Of a stretch of DNA of 64,000 bases, positions 8,669 to 15,962 are shown one piece after another. This DNA comes from JADKAV01 sp963818505 (lineage in GTDB: Bacteria; Actinomycetota; Actinomycetes; S36-B12; UBA10799). Every line of letters begins with the position of its first letter. Positions within the stretch are counted from its first letter, which is position 1. Made by a program: the position numbers and the translations under genes. Location: NCBI GenBank assembly GCA_963818505.1, contig CAWFSJ010000007.1, positions 372,001 to 436,000 of the forward strand, in the 5' to 3' direction. A model generated the notes under the pieces. The model saw only the letters and a program-made list of their open reading frames with translations, made no database searches and was not told the DNA's origin.

Positions 8669-9631
8669 TCAGCCGGCTTCCCGGCCGTCGCGCAGGTCGA
8701 TGACGGTGGACTCGAGGACTTCGGACTCAGCATCCAGGCGCTGCGTGATCTGATCCGGGGCGGTGAGGTCGCTGCGAACCAGGAGTCCATCCAGCATCGC
8801 CATCACTTCGTCGGGGAACTCCAGCGGCACGAAGTGGGTCGCTTGCAGCACGTGAACCTCGGCGTGCGGGATCTTCTCGGCGAATGACACCACATCGCGC
8901 ATCGAGGTCATCACGTCGAATCCGCCAGCGACCACTGTGATCGGGCATTCCACGAAGCTGGGATCCATCGGCTCATGGTCAGCCGCAGCCCGCATGAGTC
9001 TGAAGTACCACTCGAAGTCGTGCTCCAGGAAGCTGCGGATCCACGGCACCACGTCCTTGGTCTGCGCGCTGGGCAACATGAAGCCGCTGTGCCGCAGGAC
9101 TTCGGCGAAGGTGTTGCCCTTGGGTACCGAGCGCGCCAGCATCGTCAGGGGCCTGCCGATCACTTGACCCGCGCGGCTCACCACGAGCCCCGAGGTCTTG
9201 CGCAGCGGTTTCGGGACCATGAGGCTGGCGAACGCGGCGTCGAACGTTCCTCCGGGAACACCGGCGCACATGAGCATGCCTGCCACCTTCTCGGGGTGTG
9301 CGGCGGCGATCTCGAAGCTGACATTGACGCCCAACGACCAGGCGACCAGCAGTGCACGGTCGATGCCTTCGTGCTCCATGAGCGCAAGGCCGTCGGCAAC
9401 GTGGTCCTCAACCCGGATCCGCTCGGGATCGCTGGGACGGCCCGAACCGAGACCGCCGCGGTGGTTCCAGCCCACGACGCGGTAGCCACAGTGAGGATCC
9501 AGCAGGCGCGGCCACGCCTCAGGGGGAACCCCGAGACCGTTGCACACCACGACAGTGGGGCCCTGTCCGTCGTTGGACCACCCGAGCAGTTCTGTGCCAT
9601 CGGCGCTGGTGAAGGTGAATGTCGAATACAT
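8669..9631 (-). CDS. Alpha/beta hydrolase
   Basis: 320 residues, alpha/beta hydrolase fold. The nucleophile elbow is AWSLGVN, so the first Gly of the common G-x-S-x-G is Ala. The acid is probably Asp in AGGFDVMTS and the base His in QATHFVPLEFP. The oxyanion region VCNGLGVPPEAWPRLL is near the N-terminus. The ATG lies 7 nt after GACACT on the minus strand, suggesting a leaderless transcript. It converges with the anti-sigma gene (5 nt between ends). The substrate cannot be told; no neighbour suggests a pathway. Confidence 0.8.
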   Translation of the reverse strand: MYSTFTFTSADGTELLGWSNDGQGPTVVVCNGLGVPPEAWPRLLDPHCGYRVVGWNHRGGLGSGRPSDPERIRVEDHVADGLALMEHEGIDRALLVAWSLGVNVSFEIAAAHPEKVAGMLMCAGVPGGTFDAAFASLMVPKPLRKTSGLVVSRAGQVIGRPLTMLARSVPKGNTFAEVLRHSGFMLPSAQTKDVVPWIRSFLEHDFEWYFRLMRAAADHEPMDPSFVECPITVVAGGFDVMTSMRDVVSFAEKIPHAEVHVLQATHFVPLEFPDEVMAMLDGLLVRSDLTAPDQITQRLDAESEVLESTVIDLRDGREAG

Positions 9632-9700
9632 CCTTTCCAGTGTCCATGTGGCTCGTGCGGGCCTGGGCCGCGGGTCGGGGTTCAGTGGCCGCCCAGTGGT

Positions 9701-9813
9701 TTGTCGTGTTGTTGCGGCCGTGGGTGTTCGGCTGTGGTGTTGCTGCTCGTTGCGGGCCCTGAGATCGGCAACAACGCGACATCGCGGACGGGTTAGGCGT
9801 AACTACGCGACAA
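9701..9813. repeat. 113-bp nested inverted-repeat element, copy 1
   Basis: Four related motifs in mirror order: TTGTCGTGTTGTTGC (9701-9715), TGTGGTGTTGCTG (from 9733), then CAACAACGCGACA (ending 9781) and GTAACTACGCGACAA (9799-9813). The outer pair and the inner pair can each form a stem. An element of the same length and internal spacing lies at 54075-54187. It sits between the divergently transcribed hydrolase gene and ilvD and has no coding capacity. Confidence 0.75.
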
Positions 9814-9882
9814 TCCGCGCGCGTCGGGTCGGGGTTCGGTGGCCGCCGATTACGTCCGACCCGCGGGGATACGCTGGGCGAC

Positions 9883-11556
9883 ATGGCCAACATGAAACCC
9901 CGCAGTTCTGTTGTCACCGATGGTCTGGAACGTGCGCCCGCCCGCGGCATGCTGCGCGCCGTGGGCATGAGCGACGAGGACTTCGACAAACCCCAGATCG
10001 GGGTCGCCTCGAGTTGGAACGAGATCACCCCGTGCAACCTGTCCTTGGACCGCTTGGCCAAGGCTGCCAAGGAAGGGGTGCACGCAGCCGGAGGGTTCCC
10101 CATGCAGTTCGGCACCATCTCGGTCTCCGACGGCATCAGCATGGGTCACGAGGGGATGCACTTCTCCCTGGTGAGCCGGGAGATCATCGCCGACTCCGTG
10201 GAAACGGTGATGAACGCGGAGATGCTCGACGGCATGGTCACGTTCGCGGGCTGCGACAAGAGCCTGCCGGGGATGATGATGGCCGCGGCGCGTCTGGATG
10301 TGGCGTCGGTCTTCGTCTATGCCGGGTCGATCATGCCCGGCAAGGTTGGCGACAAGGACGTCACCATCATCGACGCCTTCGAAGCCGTCGGTGCATGTGC
10401 GCGGGGTTTGATCACCCGTGAGGAGGTCGACGAGATCGAGCGGGCCATCTGCCCCGGAGAGGGCGCCTGCGGCGGTATGTACACCGCCAACACGATGGCC
10501 AGCATCGGCGAGGCGATCGGGTTGTCCTTGCCCGGTTCAGCCGCGCCTCCAGCGGTGGACCGCCGTCGAGACAGCTACGCCCGCCGTTCAGGCGAAGCGG
10601 TCGTCAACCTGATCCGGCAAGGAATCACAGCTCGCCAGATCATGACGCGGGGTGCCTTTGAGAACGCGATCACTGTGTTGATGGCTCTCGGCGGCTCGAC
10701 GAACGCGGTACTGCACCTGTTGGCCATGGCCCACGAAGCCGAGGTGGAGCTCGAACTCGAGGACTTCCACCGCATCGGCTCGCGCGTGCCATTGCTCGGA
10801 GACCTCAAGCCTTTCGGACGGTTCGTGATGAACGACGTGGATCGCGTCGGCGGTGTGCCGGTGGTCATGAAGGCGCTGCTGGACGCCGGATTGCTCAACG
10901 GCGACTGTCTGACCGTGACCGGACGGACCGTGGCCGAGAACCTGGCTGAACTGCAACCCGCCGACCCGGACGGAAAGATCCTGCACGCCGTCGGTTCTGC
11001 CCTCGACACCCACGGCGGGATCACGGTGCTGTCGGGTTCCATGTGCCCTGAGGGCGCAGTGGTGAAGAGCGCAGGAGTCCCGGTGGACGTCTTCGAGGGT
11101 TCGGCCAAGGTGTTCGAGCGCGAGCAAGCTGCGATGGACGCGCTTGAGGACGGCAGCATCCAGGCCGGCGACGTGGTGGTCATCCGCTACGAGGGACCGA
11201 AGGGCGGTCCGGGAATGCGCGAGATGTTGATGATCACCGGGGCGATCAAGGGTGCAGGGCTGGGCAAGGACGTCATGCTCATCACCGATGGCCGCTTCTC
11301 CGGAGGAACGACAGGGCTGTGTGTGGGCCACGTCGCACCCGAAGCCGTCGACGGCGGACCTATTGCATTCGTTCGTGATGGGGACCGGGTGCGCATCGAC
11401 ATCGGCGCCCGGACTCTCGACCTGTTGGTTGACCCCGCCGAACTTGAGGCGCGACGTGAGGGCTGGGCCCCACTGCCCAACCGCTACAGGCGCGGCGTCC
11501 TGCACAAGTACTCGATGCTCGTTGGTTCCGCTTCCCGGGGAGCGGTCTGCGACTGA
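9883..11556 (+). CDS. ilvD: Dihydroxy-acid dehydratase
   Basis: 557 residues, normal length. It removes water from 2,3-dihydroxy-3-methylbutanoate and -pentanoate to give the keto acids of valine and isoleucine. The Fe-S ligand cysteines are visible in TPCNLSLD (about 51), GCDKS (about 124) and GEGACGGMYTANTMA (about 196). The active-site segment GRFSGGTTGLCVGHV is late in the protein. A -10-like TACGCT at 9870-9875 ends 7 nt before the ATG, indicating leaderless transcription. Unlike ilvB, cimA and leuA in this window, no leader peptide is seen. Confidence 0.97.
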   Translation: MANMKPRSSVVTDGLERAPARGMLRAVGMSDEDFDKPQIGVASSWNEITPCNLSLDRLAKAAKEGVHAAGGFPMQFGTISVSDGISMGHEGMHFSLVSREIIADSVETVMNAEMLDGMVTFAGCDKSLPGMMMAAARLDVASVFVYAGSIMPGKVGDKDVTIIDAFEAVGACARGLITREEVDEIERAICPGEGACGGMYTANTMASIGEAIGLSLPGSAAPPAVDRRRDSYARRSGEAVVNLIRQGITARQIMTRGAFENAITVLMALGGSTNAVLHLLAMAHEAEVELELEDFHRIGSRVPLLGDLKPFGRFVMNDVDRVGGVPVVMKALLDAGLLNGDCLTVTGRTVAENLAELQPADPDGKILHAVGSALDTHGGITVLSGSMCPEGAVVKSAGVPVDVFEGSAKVFEREQAAMDALEDGSIQAGDVVVIRYEGPKGGPGMREMLMITGAIKGAGLGKDVMLITDGRFSGGTTGLCVGHVAPEAVDGGPIAFVRDGDRVRIDIGARTLDLLVDPAELEARREGWAPLPNRYRRGVLHKYSMLVGSASRGAVCD

Positions 11557-11595
11557 ACGGCAACCCTCTAGGTTGACCCCTGTTTGGAGGGGTCT

Positions 11596-11912
11596 GTGGA
11601 AACGATCAATGCGAGCGATACCGCCACGGTGATGATGTCCGCCGCACTGGTGCTGTTCATGACGCCCGGCTTGGCGATCCAACTTCGGTCAACGTGGCCG
11701 TGCTTGCGACGGCGGCCTTCGCCTTCACGATGACGTTCGTGCTGGCGCATCTGGTCAATCGGGTGGTGGGATTCCGCGCCGACGCCGATGATGAATTGCG
11801 CGCGCTGGACGTCGCCACGCACACGGAGAGCGCTTACGAGTTCGGGCCGACCAGCGGGGTCGGCATGTTGTCCGGGACCCATCCGGGTTCGATGCACAGG
11901 GAGTCCGAATGA
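11596..11912 (+). pseudogene. amt: Ammonium transporter gene remnant with large internal deletion
   Basis: The GTG at 11596 opens a frame encoding METINASDTATVMMSAALV then FMTPGLA, the N-terminus of Amt ammonium channels. After about 27 codons the match stops and the frame shifts. From about 11680 another frame encodes VNVAVLATAAFAFTMTF, then HLVNRVVGFRADADDE and ESAYEF, which resembles the last helix and cytoplasmic tail of Amt. About three quarters of the usual ~420-residue protein is missing. The upstream site (GGAGGGG) and a hairpin over it (GACCCCT 11575-11581 with AGGGGTC 11588-11594) remain. The stop still overlaps the P-II start by 4 nt. Confidence 0.75.
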
Positions 11913-12247
11913 AACTGATCACGGCCATCATCAAGCCCCACGCTCTGGATCGCGTCCGCGAGGCTGTGCAAGCCCAGGGCGTGGAGGGAATGACTGTCAC
12001 GGAGGCCAGCGGATACGGCCGCCAGCGCGGGCACACCGAGGTCTATCGCGGCGCTGAGTACGTCGTCGACCTCGTGCCCAAGGTGCGGCTTGAGGTCGTC
12101 GTCGAAGATGAGGACGCCGACCACATCGTCGACGTCCTGGTTGCGGCGGCACGCACCGGCAAGATCGGTGACGGCAAGGTGTGGGTGACGCCGGTGGACA
12201 CGATTGTGCGGGTTCGTACGGGGGAGCGCGGGCCCGACGCGGTCTAG
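11909..12247 (+). CDS. glnK: P-II family nitrogen regulatory protein
   Basis: 112 residues, full length. The N-terminus MKLITAIIKPHALDRVREA, the T-loop region SGYGRQRGHTEVYRGAEYVVDLVPK with the modifiable Tyr, and GKIGDGKVWV in the C-loop match GlnB/GlnK. Such trimers sense 2-oxoglutarate and ATP and normally block the Amt channel encoded just upstream. Here the upstream amt is a remnant, so this protein must act on other targets or on an Amt encoded elsewhere. Whether to call it glnK or glnB rests on the amt linkage. Confidence 0.93.
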   Translation: MKLITAIIKPHALDRVREAVQAQGVEGMTVTEASGYGRQRGHTEVYRGAEYVVDLVPKVRLEVVVEDEDADHIVDVLVAAARTGKIGDGKVWVTPVDTIVRVRTGERGPDAV

Positions 12248-12264
12248 TTGTCCCCGGCGCGGGG

Positions 12265-12380
12265 CCTTTGCGGTTCTCAGGCAATCCAGTTGCCCGATTT
12301 CCGCAAGGGTTGTTGGTCGAGCGTGTGGCCCCGGGAACCTTTGAGGATTTCAGGCCATCTAGTTGCCCGATTTCCGCGAA
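12265..12380. repeat. Paired 42-bp direct repeats downstream of the endonuclease gene (copies D and C)
   Basis: Copy D (12265-12306) and copy C (12338-12380) share CCTTTG, then AGTTGCCCGATTTCCGC. They are spaced 73 nt start to start. Each carries a short GGCAA...TTGCC-like stem. A second pair with 72-nt spacing lies at 13392-13505 in the same orientation. Copy C contains the stop codon of the endonuclease gene. Confidence 0.8.
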
Positions 12381-13321
12381 GGTAGTCGCAGTGGCACCCC
12401 CAGCGCCGAGGCCAGATCCGTCAGGAAGCGTTCAGCCTCGTAGGTGAGCATGAAGGTGTTCACACGCAGGATGACCCCGGTGCCAGTGACGACCAAACCG
12501 TTGAAGCGGTGTGTGTCCTCCATCCAGGTCTGCGGGTTGAGATGGTGCAGACCCTCGACCTCCACCATGACAGTCCTGCCGGCTCGGGTGGTGAACTCGA
12601 CGTCGATCCAGCGGCACTTGCCCGCCTTGTCATACCGAGGGGTCTGTCGCACGGGCGCGGGCAAGCCGTACCTCCGGCAGATGCGCGCGAAGTCCAACTC
12701 GTTGAGGCTCTGGATCCCGCCGGAGTACTCCCGCGCGCATTGAATGATCAAACCGCGGCGATGAAGTGAGCGATTCTCCGCAGCGACGGTGATCAAGCGC
12801 CCGGCCTCGGTTAGCCCTTGTTGCAGAGCCGAGATGACCACGAAGACCGCCTCGCGGTCGGTGCGCGCCCAAGCGGCGGCGTGGGCCACCGCGACGTGAG
12901 CCGTGACCCGTCGAGGTTGACCCATTGGGTTGCACGGAGGGCGGGCCACCCGGTGGATGAGCAGCCAGTCCGGTAGTGGCTCCCGGTACACGTTCGCGGG
13001 GACAAGTACGTGCACGGATCCGTCGTGCCCGTGCGTCCAGCCGTGGGTGACCAGCGCCGAGCGCCCGCTGAGCATGGCTTCTCGTCCGCCCTGCAGAAGT
13101 CCGGCCCAGAGTCGTTGCTCGTCACCGGCGGGCACGACCCCGGCCAGGAAGGTCTGGGTGGTCAGGCGCTGCCATTCGCCGAGGCGTACGGCGCGTACGA
13201 CGGCTCGGCGCAGCGATGCGGGCATCTGCCAGGCGGCGATGACTCCTTGTTGATCGGCCAGGAGTTGGCGGTAGGTCAACGGTATCCGCGGTGGCACAAG
13301 TCCACGGTGGCAACTGGGCAC
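12359..13321 (-). CDS. AbiEi-like N-terminal domain fused to DUF559/Vsr-like endonuclease domain
   Basis: 320 residues. The N-terminal third (LTYRQLLADQQGVIAAWQM, then VRAVRLGEWQRLTTQTFLAG) resembles the winged helix found in AbiEi-type proteins. The C-terminal part (about 215-310) matches the DUF559/Vsr-type PD-(D/E)xK nuclease fold: Glu in SLNELDF, Asp in WIDVEF and Glu in VMVEVEGLHH. It is probably a DNA-binding nuclease; its target is unknown. No AbiEii toxin partner is adjacent. The gene sits alone between two copies of a paired repeat, and its last codons (RKSGN, stop) lie inside one repeat. The start may instead be GTG at 13297. Confidence 0.72.
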   Translation of the reverse strand: MPSCHRGLVPPRIPLTYRQLLADQQGVIAAWQMPASLRRAVVRAVRLGEWQRLTTQTFLAGVVPAGDEQRLWAGLLQGGREAMLSGRSALVTHGWTHGHDGSVHVLVPANVYREPLPDWLLIHRVARPPCNPMGQPRRVTAHVAVAHAAAWARTDREAVFVVISALQQGLTEAGRLITVAAENRSLHRRGLIIQCAREYSGGIQSLNELDFARICRRYGLPAPVRQTPRYDKAGKCRWIDVEFTTRAGRTVMVEVEGLHHLNPQTWMEDTHRFNGLVVTGTGVILRVNTFMLTYEAERFLTDLASALGVPLRLPSRKSGN

Positions 13322-13391
13322 CCAGACGGGGGGAGCCGTTAGGCGTTGCTGTGGATGGCTGCTGGGTTTTGCACAGGCGCTGCACCATGAA

Positions 13392-13505
13392 CCATTGCGG
13401 TTTACAGGCGATTTGACGGCGCGATTTCCACATTTCCGGTGACGGTTCGAGTGACGCGGACGACCTTTGTGGCTCTAAGGCAATTCAATCGCCTGATTTC
13501 CACAA
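13392..13505. repeat. Paired 42-bp direct repeats upstream of the endonuclease gene (copies B and A)
   Basis: Copy B (13392-13433) and copy A (13464-13505), 72 nt apart start to start. Copy A aligns with copy D at 12265 over 42 bases without gaps, with about 34 identities. All four copies point the same way. The spacer between B and A also resembles the D-C spacer (GGTTCGAGTG against GGTCGAGCGTG). The rest of the interval from 13322 to 13553 holds no gene that I can support. Confidence 0.75.
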
Positions 13506-13553
13506 TTGTCTGGCCGGGGCGGAGGGATCGAAGCCAGCCCGGCCACCCCCGAG

Positions 13554-13582
13554 TTGGCAGTTAAGGCGGCGCAGGTTACTCT
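13554..13582 (+). promoter_or_regulatory. Promoter of the ilvB leader transcript
   Basis: TTGGCA (13554-13559) and TACTCT (13577-13582) are separated by 17 nt, a good sigma-70-type pair. The -10 ends 6 nt before the GTG of the leader peptide, so transcription would start at or beside that codon. Confidence 0.65.
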
Positions 13583-13588
13583 GAGCCT

Positions 13589-13624
13589 GTGCAGCACCTG
13601 ATTCTCGTAAGTGAGCGCGTCTGA
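13589..13624 (+). CDS. ilvB operon leader peptide
   Basis: An 11-codon frame encoding MQHLILVSERV. Codons 4-7 are Leu-Ile-Leu-Val, the three end products of the pathway. It starts at the predicted transcription start and is followed by a terminator hairpin and then ilvB. When charged tRNA for these residues is scarce, the ribosome should stall here and prevent termination. Position and composition support this strongly; expression is not shown. Confidence 0.8.
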   Translation: MQHLILVSERV

Positions 13625-13646
13625 GCCCCAAAGGCATAGGCGCGCT

Positions 13647-13680
13647 ACCCTCCGCAACCCATTCGGGTCGGGGGGTTTTT
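13647..13680 (+). terminator. Attenuator terminator of ilvB
   Basis: ACCCTCCG (13647-13654) pairs with CGGGGGGT (13669-13676), and inside it ACCC pairs with GGGT around ATTC. A T-run follows (13676-13680). It lies between the leader peptide and ilvB, 20 nt before the ilvB start. An upstream GAGCGCG/CGCGCT pairing (about 13613-13646) could be the pause or competing structure. Confidence 0.75.
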
Positions 13681-13700
13681 CATTGCAGGAAAGGAACACC

Positions 13701-15431
13701 ATGGCAGAGCACATGACCGGCGCGGCCAGTCTGATCAAGTCGCTGGAGCATGCCGGGGTGGAAACCGTATTCGGGATCCCCGGGGGAGCGATCCTGCCCG
13801 CCTACGACCCGCTGATGGACTCCAAGCAGGTGCGCCACATCCTGGTTCGTCACGAACAGGCCGCCGGCCACGCGGCCGAGGGTTACGCCCAGACCTCCGG
13901 CAAGGTCGGAGTCTGCATGGCGACCTCGGGCCCCGGAGCAACCAACCTCGTCACCCCGATCGCCGATGCCTACATGGACTCGGTCCCGATCGTCGCGATC
14001 ACCGGCCAGGTGCCGAGTGCCGCGATCGGCACGGACGCCTTCCAGGAAGCTGACATCTCCGGCATCACCATGCCGATTGTCAAGCACAACTACCTCGTGA
14101 CCGATCCCGCGGAGATCCCGCGCGTGATCGCCGAGGCGTTCCACCTGGCGGGCACCGGGCGGCCGGGGCCGGTCCTTGTCGACATCAGCAAGGACGCCCT
14201 GGCCGCCCAAACAACCTTTGAGTGGCCAGAAAAGGTCGACCTGCCGGGCTACCGGCCCACCACGACCCCGCACAACAAGCAGGTCAAGGAGGCGGCCAAA
14301 CTCATCGCCAAGTCCAAACGTCCTGTCCTGTACGTGGGCGGCGGGATCGTGCGCTCGGGTGCGTCGGCGGAGTTGCTCGAGCTCGCGCAGCTGACCGGTA
14401 TTCCCGTCGTCACGACCCTGATGGCCCGCGGCGCGTTCCCCGACAGCCACCCGCAGAACCTCGGGATGCCTGGGATGCACGGAACCGTCCCTGCGGTGGG
14501 CGCACTGCAGAAGGCGGATCTGCTCATCGCGCTCGGCACCCGTTTCGATGACCGCGTGACCGGCAAACTCGATTCGTTCGCGCCCGAGGCCAAGGTCATC
14601 CACGCCGATATCGACCCCGCCGAGATCGGCAAGAACCGGCACGCGGATGTTCCGATCGTTGGGGATGCCAAGGAGACCATCACTGCGCTGATCGACGCGT
14701 TGCGCTCGCGCAAGGACGACATCAGCATCGAGCAGTGGTGGGCGACCCTGGATGGCTGGCGTGAACGTTTCCCACGAGGCTACGAGGAGCACCCAGACGC
14801 ACTGGAGCCGCAATACGTGATCGAACGGTTGGGCAAGCTCGTCGGCCCGGACGCGATCTACTGCGCGGGTGTCGGTCAGCACCAGATGTGGGCGAGCCAG
14901 TTCATCGATTATGAACAACCCGGCCACTGGCTCAACTCCGGCGGTCTCGGCACGATGGGCTACGCGGTTCCGGCGGCCATGGGAGCCAAGGTCGGTGCCC
15001 CCGACACGGTTGTTTGGGCGATCGACGGCGATGGCTGCTTCCAGATGACCAACCAGGAGTTGGCCACTTGCGCGATCAACAACATTCCCATCAAGGTGGC
15101 TCTGATCAACAACTCGAGCCTGGGCATGGTGCGCCAATGGCAGACCCTGTTCTACGACAAGCGCTACTCGAACACCGACCTGCAGTCCCACCAGTTCCCT
15201 GACTTCGTGAAACTTGCCGAGGCCTACGGCTGTTACGGCCTGCGCGCCGACAGTCGCGACCAGGTCGATGTGGTGATCGAGAAGGCGATGGCGCTCAACG
15301 ACGCGCCCGTCGTCATCGACTTCCAAGTGCACCGCGACGCAATGGTCTGGCCGATGGTTCCGGCAGGCACGAGCAACGACCTCATCACGACCGCGCGCGA
15401 TCTCGCGCCGGCATGGGACCGGGAGGACTGA
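13701..15431 (+). CDS. ilvB: Acetolactate synthase large (catalytic) subunit
   Basis: 576 residues. It condenses pyruvate with pyruvate or 2-oxobutanoate, the first common step to valine, leucine and isoleucine. The thiamine diphosphate domains are visible: catalytic Glu in RHEQAAGHAAEGYA (about residue 54), and the cofactor motif starting GDGCFQMTNQEL and ending INN. VFGIPGGAILPAYDPL is at the N-terminus. The ATG 13701 has AGGAAAGGA upstream. It is preceded by a leader peptide and terminator, so expression should follow branched-chain aminoacyl-tRNA levels. The small subunit gene follows 2 nt after the stop. Confidence 0.98.
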   Translation: MAEHMTGAASLIKSLEHAGVETVFGIPGGAILPAYDPLMDSKQVRHILVRHEQAAGHAAEGYAQTSGKVGVCMATSGPGATNLVTPIADAYMDSVPIVAITGQVPSAAIGTDAFQEADISGITMPIVKHNYLVTDPAEIPRVIAEAFHLAGTGRPGPVLVDISKDALAAQTTFEWPEKVDLPGYRPTTTPHNKQVKEAAKLIAKSKRPVLYVGGGIVRSGASAELLELAQLTGIPVVTTLMARGAFPDSHPQNLGMPGMHGTVPAVGALQKADLLIALGTRFDDRVTGKLDSFAPEAKVIHADIDPAEIGKNRHADVPIVGDAKETITALIDALRSRKDDISIEQWWATLDGWRERFPRGYEEHPDALEPQYVIERLGKLVGPDAIYCAGVGQHQMWASQFIDYEQPGHWLNSGGLGTMGYAVPAAMGAKVGAPDTVVWAIDGDGCFQMTNQELATCAINNIPIKVALINNSSLGMVRQWQTLFYDKRYSNTDLQSHQFPDFVKLAEAYGCYGLRADSRDQVDVVIEKAMALNDAPVVIDFQVHRDAMVWPMVPAGTSNDLITTARDLAPAWDRED

Positions 15432-15433
15432 GC

Positions 15434-15958
15434 ATGACCCGCCACACATTGTCCGTGCTTGTCGAGAACAAACCAGGTGTGCTGGCCCGCATCGCCGGGC
15501 TGTTCAGCCGCCGCGGTTTCAACATCGAGTCCCTGGCAGTCGGTCCCACGGAGAACCCCGAGGTCAGCCGGATGACCATCGTGATCAACGTGGACCGCTT
15601 GCCCCTTGAGCAGGTGACAAAGCAACTGAACAAGTTGATCAACGTTCTCAAGATCGTCGAACTGGACCCTGATCACGCGGTGCAGCGTGAACTGGTGCTG
15701 GTCAAGGTCAAGGCGACCGAGCACATGCGCTCCAGCGTGCTGGAGATCGTCACGTTGTTCCGGGCCAAGGTCGTGGACGTGGCGGCCGACTCGCTGACCA
15801 TCGAAGCCACAGGCAGCCGGGACAAACTCGAGGCCCTTCTGCGGGTGCTCGAACCTTACGGCATCAAGGAACTGGTCCAGTCGGGCATGGTGGCAGTCGG
15901 TCGAGGCGGCAAGGCGATCAGCGACCGCTCGCTGCGTTCAGTGGAAAAGACGGCCTGA
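15434..15958 (+). CDS. ilvN: Acetolactate synthase small (regulatory) subunit
   Basis: 174 residues, usual length. The N-terminal ACT domain (TLSVLVENKPGVLARIAGLF, about residues 3-80) binds valine for feedback inhibition, and the C-terminal ALS_ss_C domain (about 85-165, EIVTLFRAKVVDVAADSLTIE) follows. It activates and regulates the IlvB subunit in the cytoplasm. The ATG lies 2 nt after the ilvB stop, so the two are co-translated. The usual next gene ilvC is displaced by a transporter gene. Confidence 0.97.
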   Translation: MTRHTLSVLVENKPGVLARIAGLFSRRGFNIESLAVGPTENPEVSRMTIVINVDRLPLEQVTKQLNKLINVLKIVELDPDHAVQRELVLVKVKATEHMRSSVLEIVTLFRAKVVDVAADSLTIEATGSRDKLEALLRVLEPYGIKELVQSGMVAVGRGGKAISDRSLRSVEKTA

Positions 15959-15962
15959 GCCA

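Noticed and set aside
12359..13321. Type IV toxin-antitoxin system (AbiEi/AbiEii)
   Set aside because: Only an AbiEi-like N-terminal domain is seen; it is fused to a nuclease and no AbiEii toxin gene is adjacent.
13680..15449. 589-codon open frame antisense to ilvB
   Set aside because: Shadow of ilvB, composition rich in Arg, His and Asp with no domain.
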